DNA of 43,912 nt from an uncultured Saprospiraceae bacterium (GTDB taxonomy: Bacteria > Bacteroidota > Bacteroidia > Chitinophagales > Saprospiraceae), in assembly GCA_937872385.1 (NCBI GenBank), contig CALMSO010000055.1, positions 1 to 43,912 on the forward strand, written 5' to 3'. Within the stretch, counting starts at the first letter, position 1, and the number at the start of each line of letters is the position of its first letter. Made by a program: the position numbers and the translations under genes. Positions 7,283 through 16,228 of the stretch are shown piece after piece. The notes under the pieces are model-generated. The model saw only the letters and a list, made by a program, of their open reading frames with translations. It ran no database searches and was not told the origin of the DNA.

Positions 7283-9088
7283 ATGGGGATGCGCAGAAAT
7301 AAGACCAATACCGGCGAAGTAAAAGAAAAATTAACCAAAGAACGCCTGACGCGGGCTGCTCGAATCTTCCGGTACATTCGGCCGTACAAATGGTCTTTCA
7401 TTGTCGGAATGTTGCTACTGAGCACATCAAGCCTTTTGTTCATGGTCTTTCCAGGCGCGGCAGGCGAAATGGCCAATGTAGCCAATGGCAGTGAGCCAAA
7501 ATTTGACCTGAGTTTACAGCAGTTTGGGCTGTTTTTTCTCATTTTGCTCATTGTGCAGGGTGTTTTTTCGTACTTGCGCACCATTTTATTTGCCAATGTG
7601 AGTGAAAAAGGCATGGCCGATGTGCGCAAAGCCTTGTATCAGAGCCTCATCACGCAAGACGTGCCGTTCTTTGAGCAACGTAGGGTAGGGGAGTTGACCA
7701 GTCGCATTACATCCGACGTAGAAAAATTGCAAACGGCTTTTTCTATTACATTAGCCGAGTTCATCCGACAATTGATCACATTAGTGGCGGGTATTGCCAT
7801 TATTGCTTGGCTTACTCCGCATTTGTCTTACATCATGTTGCTCACCTTTCCGGTGGTGGTCATCATCGCTATGATTTTCGGGCGCTACATCCGGCAGATT
7901 TCTAAAAAACGACAGGACGAATTGGCCAATACCAACGTCATTGTAGAAGAAACCCTACAATCTTTTACGGTTGTAAAATCTTTTACCAACGAGTGGTACG
8001 AAGCCTTGCGCTACGGTCGTTCTATTGACAAGGTGGTGCAGATTTCACTCAAGTTCGCGCGCACGCGAGGGCTGTTTTTCATTTTTATCATTACGGTGCT
8101 TTTTGGCGCTATCTTTTTCATCCTCTGGCGGGGAGCGCTGTTAGTGCAAAGCGGCGAGATGCAAGTCGGCGACCTGTTTTCCTTCATTTTATATACGGCG
8201 TTTATCGGCGGGGCTATTGGCGGTCTGGGCAATTTATACACCGAACTCATCAGCGCCATAGGGGCCACCGAGCGCATCCAAGAAATACTCGACCGCCCGG
8301 GCGAAGTACAACCCTCCAGCGTGCCTTTGCAGCCGCATGAGCAATTCACCGGAGCGATAACATACCGCGACGTGGCGTTTCGCTATCCGAGCCGACCAGA
8401 TATGGAGGTATTGCGCGGCATTAATCTGCGTATCGAACCGGGACAAAAAGTAGCCCTCGTGGGTGCGAGCGGCGCCGGCAAGTCAACGATTGTACAATTG
8501 TTATTGCAATTTTATAAAATAGATGAAGGAGCTATATTGGTAGATGGCAAATCCATTTATGAATATGATTTATTGAAATACCGACAAAATATTGCCATTG
8601 TTCCCCAGGAAGTATTACTTTTCGGGGGTACTATCCGTGAAAACATCTTGTACGGTAAGCCGAGTGCTTCGGACGCAGAGGTGACGGAAGCGGCGCAGCA
8701 AGCCAATGCTTGGGACTTTATTCAGTCGTTTCCGGATGGTTTGGATACAATTGTCGGCGAGCGCGGTGTAAAACTTTCCGGCGGGCAGCGCCAGCGCATT
8801 GCCATTGCCAGAGCCATTTTGAAAGACCCGGCTATCTTGCTATTGGACGAAGCCACGTCTTCGCTTGACGCCGAATCGGAAAAATTAGTACAAGAAGCGC
8901 TCACTCGCCTGATGGAAGGACGAACATCTATCATCATTGCGCATCGGCTGGCTACCATCCGCGATGTGGACTGTATCTATGTGCTGGAAAATGGCCGAAT
9001 TATAGAGCAAGGAACGCATCAGGAGTTGTCTTTGCGTGAAGATGGAGTGTACAATACCCTTGCCAAGCTTCAGTTTGAAATAGCCTGA
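7283..9088 (+). CDS. ABC exporter, fused permease and ATPase (MsbA/lipid-exporter type)
   Basis: A half-transporter that would work as a homodimer to export lipid or another hydrophobic substrate across the inner membrane. The 601-aa product has six membrane helices in the first 320 residues, then an ATPase with Walker A GASGAGKST (about 393), signature LSGGQRQR (about 497), Walker B AILLLDEATSSLD (about 517) and the switch histidine in IIIAHRLATI. The frame is open from 7205, but the ATGs at 7283 and 7289 fit better: they precede the conserved cytoplasmic start, and a possible promoter lies at 7186. The substrate cannot be told; similarity to MsbA and multidrug exporters is general. Confidence 0.9.
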   Translation: MGMRRNKTNTGEVKEKLTKERLTRAARIFRYIRPYKWSFIVGMLLLSTSSLLFMVFPGAAGEMANVANGSEPKFDLSLQQFGLFFLILLIVQGVFSYLRTILFANVSEKGMADVRKALYQSLITQDVPFFEQRRVGELTSRITSDVEKLQTAFSITLAEFIRQLITLVAGIAIIAWLTPHLSYIMLLTFPVVVIIAMIFGRYIRQISKKRQDELANTNVIVEETLQSFTVVKSFTNEWYEALRYGRSIDKVVQISLKFARTRGLFFIFIITVLFGAIFFILWRGALLVQSGEMQVGDLFSFILYTAFIGGAIGGLGNLYTELISAIGATERIQEILDRPGEVQPSSVPLQPHEQFTGAITYRDVAFRYPSRPDMEVLRGINLRIEPGQKVALVGASGAGKSTIVQLLLQFYKIDEGAILVDGKSIYEYDLLKYRQNIAIVPQEVLLFGGTIRENILYGKPSASDAEVTEAAQQANAWDFIQSFPDGLDTIVGERGVKLSGGQRQRIAIARAILKDPAILLLDEATSSLDAESEKLVQEALTRLMEGRTSIIIAHRLATIRDVDCIYVLENGRIIEQGTHQELSLREDGVYNTLAKLQFEIA

Positions 9089-9289
9089 TTTCAACTCGCT
9101 CTGGATTAACAGTCAGTACATCTGTAGTTTGCCTGTTCAAGATAAATTAGTAAGGTTTTATTTTATTTCTTTCGTTATCAAGGTTTTATATATGAAAGGA
9201 ATAAAATTATATAAAAATGCGGAATATTTTTTTAAAATTATACAAAATAATCTTTACTTTGCTTCATCTTTATAACAAATTTTAATTTT
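9089..9289 (+). other. AT-rich leader of the two-gene XRE-ImmA unit
   Basis: About 200 bases of strongly AT-rich DNA separate the ABC exporter from the next gene. The change in composition begins near 9120 and continues through 10974. TACTTTGC at about 9255-9262 resembles a shortened Bacteroidota -7 element, 28 bases upstream of the start at 9290. No repeat or integrase fragment marking an edge was seen. Confidence 0.35.
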
Positions 9290-9907
9290 ATGAAAAGAAA
9301 AATTTTCTCTCACTCTGAAGCAAAAGTTATTCTCAGCCCTTATTACGAAAGAATTGCAAAGGCAGTTCTTGATGGATTTGGCGACTACTTAAAAATTGCA
9401 AACTGTTCTGTCGAAAATGTCGGTTTTGTCGAGTATGAGCCAAGAACCAAAGCCTGTATCGTGCATGAGCATATTAAAAACAGGGTGCAAGAGGCATTTC
9501 AGGGGATGACTGAAATTGAGGCCCGAAAATGGAACGGTGTTTTTGGTCTGAAAATTAACGAAGACCTCTTTATACGCTTCAACAAAATCAACGACGATTA
9601 TTCATCAAGAGGTTACATGACGAAGCAAGCCAAATGCTACAAAAATCAAATGATAATTGACGGATTTCCCGATGAACCGACTTTTCTTGTCGCTGGATAT
9701 TCGCCTGATGCCTCTTGGACGCAGATTAAAGGAATTTATATTACTTGCTGGGATGGTGAAAATCTTCAATGGGTAGAGGAAATAATCAGCCATAAAAGCA
9801 GTATTCAAACAACTATCCCGTTTGCAAATACTGAACAGGAAACTCAAAAACGTATTAAACTCAAAACTGATAAGAAGCCTGATACCAAGATAGGCATAAA
9901 TGATTAA
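9290..9907 (+). CDS. Unknown 205-aa protein paired with an XRE-ImmA/IrrE gene
   Basis: I do not recognise a domain. The soluble product has no signal peptide or membrane helix. It shows a helical N-terminal half (SPYYERIAKAVLDGF), a central segment rich in charged and aromatic residues (RKWNGVFGLKINEDLFIRFNKIND) and a beta-rich part (TFLVAGYSPD, IKGIYITCWDG), then a lysine-rich tail. It ends 5 bases before the XRE-ImmA gene, so the two are almost certainly co-transcribed. A line within this gene (9301-9360) has about 33% GC by hand count, against about 47% in a line of the exporter upstream. By position it could be the toxin or effector of a two-gene toxin-antitoxin or defence unit; that role is inferred. 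Confidence 0.8.
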   Translation: MKRKIFSHSEAKVILSPYYERIAKAVLDGFGDYLKIANCSVENVGFVEYEPRTKACIVHEHIKNRVQEAFQGMTEIEARKWNGVFGLKINEDLFIRFNKINDDYSSRGYMTKQAKCYKNQMIIDGFPDEPTFLVAGYSPDASWTQIKGIYITCWDGENLQWVEEIISHKSSIQTTIPFANTEQETQKRIKLKTDKKPDTKIGIND

Positions 9908-9912
9908 AACTT

Positions 9913-10974
9913 ATGCTCAAGTTCAATCCAGAAATGCTTACTCTCGCTCGTGAAGCGAGAGGTTATTCGCAGGAAGAACTTGCAGGACTGATGAGGGTGA
10001 GTCAGGGCACATTATCAAAAATCGAAAATGGGAATTTAGACCCACAAGAATATCTCGAAAATTTATCTGACACTCTGGACTTTCCGATTGGGTTCTTTAT
10101 GCGAGATGGCAGGCAATTCAAAACCAATGCATACTTTTACCGTAAAAAAATCCGCATTCCTAGAAAAGAAATTTCTAAGGCGGAGGCGTTGATGAACATT
10201 ATAAAGTTCAACGTTGAAAAGTTGCTTAAATCGGTTGAGGTTCCTGCTGAAAAACTTCCGAAATGGGAAGTGTCAAAGAACGGTTCTCCTTCTGAGTACG
10301 CAAAATATCTCCGTGAATATTGGCGCATACCTAAAGGTCGTGTTGATAATCTTACAAAGATTGTCGAGGACAACGGAATTATTGTAATCCACGTTGATTT
10401 CGGCTCTTCCGATTTGGATGGTTTAAGCCTTTATACAGACGATAATCAAGCGATTGTTTTCTTGAACAAAAATATGTCAGGTGACAGAATCAGACTTACT
10501 TTGGCTCACGAAGTAGGGCATCTTGGTATGCACTTCGCCCAAGTTGTCGATTTGGAACGAGACGTGGAAAAAGAAGCATACGAATTTGCTTCCGAGCTCC
10601 TTGTACCTTCCAATGAAATACTTCCGCATTTATCTTCCGTCAACTTGGGGAAATTGGCTGATTTAAAAAGATATTGGAAAGTATCAATGAGTTCTCTTTT
10701 GGTAAAAGCAAAGAGGTTAAACCTTATCAAAGAAAACTCTTACCGTTACCTTTGGACGCAATTCAGGAAAAACGGCTATCATATTCAAGAACCGCCTGAA
10801 TTAAATGTACCAATTGAAAAACCTACTCTTATCAAAGAAATTCTTGATGCTTTTATCAACGATTTGGATTATACAAAATCAGATTTGGCTATTCTACTTA
10901 ATTTGAATTTGCCTGATTTTGAAAATTTCTTTTATGAAACAAGATCAAGATTAAAAGTAATCCGGCTTAGGTAG
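9913..10974 (+). CDS. XRE-family regulator with ImmA/IrrE (M78) metallopeptidase domain
   Basis: The 353-aa product begins with a Cro/C1-type helix-turn-helix (residues about 8-62; motif YSQEELAGLMRVSQGTLSKIE). A central region leads to a zinc peptidase of the ImmA/IrrE family with the active-site motif HEVGH (H199, E200, H203) and a downstream acidic helix EKEAYEFASELLVP that normally supplies the third zinc ligand. A C-terminal helical region (about 290-353) follows. Proteins of this kind bind operators as repressors and cleave or sense a partner protein, often under stress or phage attack. Together with the preceding gene it has the layout of a two-gene toxin-antitoxin or defence module. 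Composition is AT-rich like its partner. Confidence 0.88.
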   Translation: MLKFNPEMLTLAREARGYSQEELAGLMRVSQGTLSKIENGNLDPQEYLENLSDTLDFPIGFFMRDGRQFKTNAYFYRKKIRIPRKEISKAEALMNIIKFNVEKLLKSVEVPAEKLPKWEVSKNGSPSEYAKYLREYWRIPKGRVDNLTKIVEDNGIIVIHVDFGSSDLDGLSLYTDDNQAIVFLNKNMSGDRIRLTLAHEVGHLGMHFAQVVDLERDVEKEAYEFASELLVPSNEILPHLSSVNLGKLADLKRYWKVSMSSLLVKAKRLNLIKENSYRYLWTQFRKNGYHIQEPPELNVPIEKPTLIKEILDAFINDLDYTKSDLAILLNLNLPDFENFFYETRSRLKVIRLR

Positions 10975-11025
10975 CTTATCCTGTTCTTTTTTTTGGGGAT
11001 TGCTGACTACAAAACAGACAGACTC

Positions 11026-11538
11026 ATGGTACAACGCGGTATTTTCATAACGCTCGCCATTGTTGGTGTTTTTGTGCTCTACGCTTTTGAAGTGGCGCAC
11101 CTGAATCGCACGGTTGGCAGTCGTACGCTCATTCTGGGTGCTGTAATTATTGGAGCCATAGGCGGCTTGGCATTGGGCTGGCGGCTTCGTACCAAAACCA
11201 CCGACGGGTTAGAACGCATACAAATCATGGTGGCTTGCACCTTGTTAACCGCGCTGCTGATGCCTTTAGTAGCTGGGCTGAGCAATCGCTTGCTGGTGTT
11301 TCGGCCCGCGCAGCAGGTGCCGGTCGAATTTATAGAAACCGATCCGCGTGTCGGGATTCGTTTTGGCAATACGGGCGGAGTGCAGGAGCCGACTTCCTAC
11401 ATTCATTTTTTCTACAAGGGCGACCAGTTGGTGCGTTTGCAAACCCGTTATCCCATTTTTCCGGAAACAGCGCAGCGGGGTGATACCTTGTTTTTGCCTT
11501 TGGTCAAGGGGCGCTGGGGCTTTGAGTTTGTACCGTAG
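11026..11538 (+). CDS. Conserved membrane protein, unknown function
   Basis: The 170-aa product has three predicted membrane helices (about residues 4-24, 34-53 and 65-86) and a C-terminal soluble domain of about 80 residues, probably beta-rich. The frame is open from a TTG at 10993, but the ATG at 11026 starts directly before the first helix and is preferred. No family is recognised. Base composition returns to the normal level here, so the gene belongs to the core chromosome rather than to the AT-rich unit just upstream. murB starts 40 bases downstream on the same strand, so the two may share a transcript. Confidence 0.65.
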   Translation: MVQRGIFITLAIVGVFVLYAFEVAHLNRTVGSRTLILGAVIIGAIGGLALGWRLRTKTTDGLERIQIMVACTLLTALLMPLVAGLSNRLLVFRPAQQVPVEFIETDPRVGIRFGNTGGVQEPTSYIHFFYKGDQLVRLQTRYPIFPETAQRGDTLFLPLVKGRWGFEFVP

Positions 11539-11578
11539 TTCGCGGTTCACCAGAGTTGAGATTATAGCTTAATACGCC

Positions 11579-12589
11579 ATGAAAATATCGGAAAACCAGT
11601 CTTTACAAGCGTTTAATACCTTTGGCATTGCGACAAGCGCGCGCTATTTCACGGCAGTGCATACCGAAGAGGAACTGCGTGCTGCGTTTCAATCTGGCAT
11701 TGAGCCAAAGCTCGTACTTGGCGGCGGGAGCAATCTGTTGTTGACACGCGACTTTGAGGGCTTAGTGATCAAAAATGCCATTGCCGGCAAGGCTATCATC
11801 GAAGAAACACCGGATGATGCACTAATCAGCGCGGGCGCAGGCGAAAACTGGCACGAACTCGTTCTGTGGTGCTTGGCGCACGATTTGGGCGGCATCGAAA
11901 ATCTTTCGCTGATACCGGGCACGGTGGGCGCGGCCCCCATACAAAATATCGGCGCTTACGGGGTAGAATTGAAAGATGTTTTTCATCATCTCGAAGCCAT
12001 GGAAATCGCTACTGGCACAAGGCATATTTTTACTAAAACAGATTGCCGATTTGGCTATCGCAGCAGTATTTTCAAGGAAGCGCACCGAGGGCGTTACGTG
12101 ATCACGAAAGTGTTTTTACAACTTCAAAAAGCGCCGCACACCACGCATACCGAGTACGGGGCGATACGTGATACCTTGCGGGCCGCGGGCATCGAACAGC
12201 CCACTATTCAGGACGTAAGTGCCGCCGTGATTGCCATTCGCAGCAGCAAGCTGCCCGACCCCGCTCGGATTGGCAACTCCGGCAGTTTTTTTAAAAACCC
12301 GGAAATTTCGGCCGCACAATTCGCTGATTTACAGCAACATTTTCCGGAAATTGTCTTTTTTCCGGGTACAAACGGACAAATTAAAGTGCCTGCGGGCTGG
12401 CTGATTGAACAATGCGGCTGGAAAGGCTTTCGACGTGGCGATGCCGGCTGCTACGACAAGCAGGCGCTGGTATTGGTGAACTACGGCCAAGCCACCGGCG
12501 CAGAAATTTGGCAATTAGCGCAAGACATTGCCGAGTCGGTTGCCGCTAAATTCGGTATTCAACTCACGCCAGAAGTAAACGTGATTTAA
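11579..12589 (+). CDS. murB: UDP-N-acetylenolpyruvoylglucosamine reductase MurB
   Basis: MurB reduces UDP-GlcNAc-enolpyruvate to UDP-MurNAc with NADPH and FAD, the second committed step of peptidoglycan precursor synthesis in the cytoplasm. The 336-aa product has the FAD-binding motif VLGGGSNLL, the block IPGTVGAAPIQNIGAYG, the arginine-bearing RFGYRSSIFK, the catalytic serine in NSGSFFKNP, and the final glutamate motif PEVNVI. The length and motif order match the type I (E. coli-like) enzyme. The start ATG at 11579 directly precedes the conserved NTFGI segment. Its stop codon overlaps that of the convergent (Fe-S) reductase gene through a shared TTAA. Confidence 0.96.
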   Translation: MKISENQSLQAFNTFGIATSARYFTAVHTEEELRAAFQSGIEPKLVLGGGSNLLLTRDFEGLVIKNAIAGKAIIEETPDDALISAGAGENWHELVLWCLAHDLGGIENLSLIPGTVGAAPIQNIGAYGVELKDVFHHLEAMEIATGTRHIFTKTDCRFGYRSSIFKEAHRGRYVITKVFLQLQKAPHTTHTEYGAIRDTLRAAGIEQPTIQDVSAAVIAIRSSKLPDPARIGNSGSFFKNPEISAAQFADLQQHFPEIVFFPGTNGQIKVPAGWLIEQCGWKGFRRGDAGCYDKQALVLVNYGQATGAEIWQLAQDIAESVAAKFGIQLTPEVNVI

Positions 12590-13932
12590 GCGTCTCGCGT
12601 CCAGGCGTCCCGATCTACGCTCATGGCCCAAGCCGAGCCACCGTTTTCAATGCTATTGAACAAGGGCACCCATTCGGCAGGTCCAGCCGATTCGGTCAGG
12701 ATTTCGTAGCGGCGCATTTTTAGAATTGGCTCCATCGGATTAATCAACACCGGACAGGCCTCCACGCAGGCATTGCAGGTGGTACAAGCGTGCAGCTCCT
12801 CGCGGCTGATGTAGTCGAATAGCGATTTGCCATCGTCATAATTCTCTTTCGTGAGGGGCAGCGCCGGGTCTTTTTTGCATGTCTCTTTGCCGCTGTCTAT
12901 GTTGCGTCCGATTTCTTCGGCGCGGTCGCGGATGTCCATCACGATTTTGCGGGGCGAAAGCTTTTTGCCAGTCAGATTGGCAGGGCAGGCGGCCGTGCAG
13001 CGACCGCATTCGGTACAGCTATAGGCATCCAGCAGGTTTTTCCAGCTTAGGCTAAACACATCATTGGCACCAAACTCCGGCAGCTCCTCCGAATCCTCGC
13101 CGTTGGTTTCTTCCACCAATCCCATCATGGATTTCACTTCATGCATGATTTCCGGCATATTGTCCATTTCGCCGCGCGAATTTTGTTTGGCAAAATAGGT
13201 ATTCGGAAAAGCTAACAGAATATGCAAATGCTTGGAAACGGGTAGGTAATTCAAAAACGCAAACACTGTAAGAATGTGCAGCCACCAGCCGAAGCGCTCG
13301 GTCGTTTGCAGGGCACTTTCACTCATGCCGCCAAACAGCGCCGGCCCCAGCCAACTGCTCACCGCGAGCTTGCCCGTGTTTGGATAGTGCTGAGGATCAA
13401 TACTTTGCAACAGCGTATCTGCACCATTCATACTAAAAATGCCTACCAGTAGCACGATTTCCAGCAGCAGAATGATGTTGGCATCGCGCTGGGGCCAGCC
13501 GCGCATTTCGGGCTTTTCAAAACGTTTGATTTTCAGTACATTACGTCGGATCAAGAAGATGACGGTCGCCACGAAAGCCAGCAAGGACAGGATTTCAATA
13601 AAGCTGATAATAAATGTGTAAAAACCTTTCAGCAAGGGCGCAAAAAAGCGATGCACGCCTGCGAAGCCATCGAGCAAAATTTCGATCAGTTCGATTTGGG
13701 TAATGACAAATGCCGCGTAAATGAAAAAATGAAACACCGCCGGAATCCAGTTTTTAAACATCTTTTGCTGCCCAAAAGCAACCAATAGCACATTACGCCA
13801 GCTTTGGGCGGGGTTGAGCGTCAACTTTTCGGCTTGACCGAATAAAATATTGCGCCGGATTTTGGCGAATTGCCAGCCGGCGAAGCCCAGCGCACCTACG
13901 CTGACCAAGATAAACGCAATTTGTTGGATCAT
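12586..13932 (-). CDS. Membrane-bound (Fe-S) oxidoreductase, heterodisulphide-reductase-like
   Basis: The 448-aa protein has about five membrane helices in the first 240 residues (near 2-22, 61-87, 100-127, 149-169, 214-240), like the heme-binding gamma subunit of respiratory reductases. A cytoplasmic ferredoxin-like part follows with two 4Fe-4S motifs, CTECGRCTAACP (about 305-316) and CTTCNACVEACP (about 380-391). It would pass electrons between the quinone pool and a soluble partner. In related bacteria a separate CCG-domain (Fe-S) protein usually sits next to this gene; none is visible here, as the neighbours are murB (convergent) and a phosphoribosyltransferase (divergent). The physiological partner is unknown. 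Confidence 0.82.
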   Translation of the reverse strand: MIQQIAFILVSVGALGFAGWQFAKIRRNILFGQAEKLTLNPAQSWRNVLLVAFGQQKMFKNWIPAVFHFFIYAAFVITQIELIEILLDGFAGVHRFFAPLLKGFYTFIISFIEILSLLAFVATVIFLIRRNVLKIKRFEKPEMRGWPQRDANIILLLEIVLLVGIFSMNGADTLLQSIDPQHYPNTGKLAVSSWLGPALFGGMSESALQTTERFGWWLHILTVFAFLNYLPVSKHLHILLAFPNTYFAKQNSRGEMDNMPEIMHEVKSMMGLVEETNGEDSEELPEFGANDVFSLSWKNLLDAYSCTECGRCTAACPANLTGKKLSPRKIVMDIRDRAEEIGRNIDSGKETCKKDPALPLTKENYDDGKSLFDYISREELHACTTCNACVEACPVLINPMEPILKMRRYEILTESAGPAEWVPLFNSIENGGSAWAMSVDRDAWTRDA

Positions 13933-14081
13933 AAAACGGCGATTTCAGGTTCAATTAACGTGTAATTTCGGCGAATTTTCGCTAAAATACGCAAGCGGAC
14001 AGTTTTTTTGTAAAATTCTGCGATCAAATTTACAATTCAGACGGAATTTAAATAAAATTGAGGGATTAAAAAATCAGCGAT

Positions 14082-14576
14082 ATGAAAATCCTGAACCAAC
14101 GGCAAATCGAGCAGAAAATTCAGCGCTTAGCGATTGAAATCTTAGAAAACAATTACGATGCGCCGGAAATCATTCTGGCGGGCATCAATAACAATGGCTA
14201 TGGTTTTGCTAAACTACTGCACGACGCGCTGTGCGCCATTACCAAGCTGCCCATTGTTATGACGCGCATCCAGCTCAATCCGGCCGATCCCTTGAGCAGT
14301 GAAGTACAAATAGACCTGCCACCGGAGGCGCTGGCGGGTAAGGTCGTTATCATTGTAGATGACGTGGCCAACACCGGCCGCACCATTTTTTATGCTTTTA
14401 AGCCGCTATTAGCCGTGCTGCCCGGCAAAGTGGAAGTAGCCGTGCTGGTGGACCGCAAGCACAAGTCCTTCCCCATCCAAGTGGACTACGTGGGGCTGTC
14501 TTTGGCTACCACCCTGCGCGAAGACATTGATGTGCAAATACGTGATGTGGCCGAGCAGGCAGTATTTTTGAATTGA
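14082..14576 (+). CDS. PyrR-like phosphoribosyltransferase
   Basis: The 164-aa product is a type I phosphoribosyltransferase: it carries the PRPP-binding motif VVIIVDDVANTGRT (88-101), an early flexible-loop region GINNNGYGFAKLL and the hood-type C-terminal strand. The closest general resemblance is to PyrR, the pyrimidine attenuator that keeps uracil phosphoribosyltransferase activity, but no pyrimidine gene is adjacent and regulatory RNA binding cannot be judged. A role in purine or pyrimidine base salvage is the safe reading. The start ATG at 14082 fits the conserved N terminus. It stands alone between the divergent (Fe-S) reductase and the convergent DUF4221 gene. Confidence 0.85.
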   Translation: MKILNQRQIEQKIQRLAIEILENNYDAPEIILAGINNNGYGFAKLLHDALCAITKLPIVMTRIQLNPADPLSSEVQIDLPPEALAGKVVIIVDDVANTGRTIFYAFKPLLAVLPGKVEVAVLVDRKHKSFPIQVDYVGLSLATTLREDIDVQIRDVAEQAVFLN

Positions 14577-14648
14577 GCGCTTGCGCAGCATTTTGGCAAA
14601 GTATTGTAATACATTTTTCCTAAACACCTATTCCCCTGTCAGAATGAA

Positions 14649-15887
14649 TCAAGAATCGGAGTCATTTACTTTTTGTAAAGTAAATACCCGAAGTGTCAAA
14701 AAGTCTTCACTTTGCCTGTTTTTCCAGGGGATGCACAGTCCTTGGGGGGTTACAAAAGACTGTATAAGCTTTGCGGTATTAAAATACCCATCAGGGTCTA
14801 TTTTGACTTCTCCCGTTTTATTAAAATTTTTATCCATGATAATGATACTGGGCCTTAGACGGTAAGCCCTTCCCTGATAATCTTCTAAGGTGCGGGGCAA
14901 ATAGGCAAACCGATAGTACACTTCGCGCCAGGGGTCGTATTTGATAATACTGTAATTGGGGGCAGTTAAAACATACTCACGCACTTTTTCCCGGTTATTT
15001 CTTTGCATTTCAAGCCCTTGTTCAAAAGAAGTGCTCAAGGGCGGGATTTGTTCAAAAAACTCGGAGGCTACATAGCGCTTAGTAACATTGCTGCCATTTA
15101 TATCATTCGTATAAATAAAGTGATCTTGCTTGAAAGAATAAATAACTTTTTGCGTGTGGGGATTATAATCACCCAAAACCCCACTGTTGGTACCAGCTAC
15201 ATGATAATCTTTATCATAAACGCTGGACCTTTTACCTACAAAGCGTATAGTTTGCTTTTCCACATTTGTTACCTGAAAAACCGGAATTTTTTGGGAGGGT
15301 ATTAATTGTCCTTTTTTTATACCTTGATAAAGGTTTGGAAAAAAGACTTCATTTCCGACCCGGAAAGGTATAGCTTGAGTAAAGAAGGCAGAAAAAAATA
15401 AAGAATCGGGTGGAACCATGTCAATAGAAGCTATTTTCTTGGCATTAGCATGGAGGAAAAATAGCTTATCGCTCCAGTAATTATGAATAATTATCGTGTC
15501 TGGTGCATAAACAAAGCAACCCATATTATTGGTGTTGTTGCCCACGCCGTCGGGGCCTTCTAATGCAAAATATATTCTTTTCAATTTGCTACGCTCAGCA
15601 AAATTATAAACATCTAAGGCAGGTATATTCGGATTGAACAGAGCAAGGTAGGCAGTATCATTATTGGTAAAATATTGAATATCAGAGTAATCAAAAGATG
15701 TGACAGAGTCAATGGGTAGTAATATGTCTGTACTCGCAACTAAAGTATGTTTCCGTTCATATTGTTTCGCATTTTTTGCTTCATAGCGCCCATCTGTTTC
15801 ATCACGCTGGCAGCCGGATAGTAATGACAATATAGCTATTAAAGTAAATAGCAACACAGGGATTGAAATAACACGACGTAACAACAT
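14649..15887 (-). CDS. DUF4221-like lipoprotein
   Basis: The 412-aa product has a lipoprotein signal peptide with lipobox LLSGC (Cys26). The mature part is a string of short beta segments with repeated polar turns, as in the DUF4221 family of Bacteroidota surface lipoproteins and related propeller-like proteins (for example the strand FRVGNEVFFPNLYQG and the ending LTLRVFTLQKV). Function is unknown. It is the most downstream gene of the minus-strand block of exported proteins that runs from 23476 to here, separated by 89 bases from the six-cysteine peptide gene. Its composition is AT-rich like the next 3 kb upstream. Confidence 0.75.
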   Translation of the reverse strand: MLLRRVISIPVLLFTLIAILSLLSGCQRDETDGRYEAKNAKQYERKHTLVASTDILLPIDSVTSFDYSDIQYFTNNDTAYLALFNPNIPALDVYNFAERSKLKRIYFALEGPDGVGNNTNNMGCFVYAPDTIIIHNYWSDKLFFLHANAKKIASIDMVPPDSLFFSAFFTQAIPFRVGNEVFFPNLYQGIKKGQLIPSQKIPVFQVTNVEKQTIRFVGKRSSVYDKDYHVAGTNSGVLGDYNPHTQKVIYSFKQDHFIYTNDINGSNVTKRYVASEFFEQIPPLSTSFEQGLEMQRNNREKVREYVLTAPNYSIIKYDPWREVYYRFAYLPRTLEDYQGRAYRLRPSIIIMDKNFNKTGEVKIDPDGYFNTAKLIQSFVTPQGLCIPWKNRQSEDFLTLRVFTLQKVNDSDS

Positions 15888-15976
15888 AATTTGGTTAATT
15901 TTTTATTAAGAATATAACGGCAGGACAAGCTATGCTGTAGCTTGCCCTGCCTATGCTAAGTGCCAACTAAATAGTA

Positions 15977-16228
15977 TTACCCTTCTCGGTCTTGGTCGTC
16001 AACGCATTCTTGTGAGCCATTCGACGAGCAAGCAGGCCCTTCGCCATTATTAAAACAAATATCACCTGTCCCATTTTGGCTTTCGCCGCAATGCCCCGTG
16101 TTCTGCGTAGCGTCCGATGATACTTTACAGAAGGTGCATACCCCAGCGTTAGCTGACTGCATTGTAAAAATAGTGCTAATGCCTAATACAGCAAGCACAA
16201 ACAACGTGATTTTAAGGAATTTTTTCAT
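15977..16228 (-). CDS. Small exported six-cysteine peptide
   Basis: The 83-aa product has a Sec-type signal peptide (MKKFLKITLFVLAVL.., probable cleavage after SANA at about 28). The mature part is about 55 residues with six cysteines (31, 34, 47, 58, 67, 75), enough for three disulphides or a metal site, in a glycine, serine and asparagine-rich chain with an acidic end. The overall plan resembles the NVEALA-type peptides of Bacteroidota (short leader, Cys-rich tail, near propeller lipoproteins), but the NVEALA motif is not present, so this is a likeness in layout only. Its upstream 192 bases, including the first codons, are identical to those of the lipoprotein at 17842-18468. Confidence 0.75.
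   Translation of the reverse strand: MKKFLKITLFVLAVLGISTIFTMQSANAGVCTFCKVSSDATQNTGHCGESQNGTGDICFNNGEGPACSSNGSQECVDDQDREG

Noticed and set aside
9089..11025. Mobile element borders around the XRE-ImmA unit
   Set aside because: No integrase, transposase, tRNA target or direct repeat was found at the edges; acquisition is supported only by composition.
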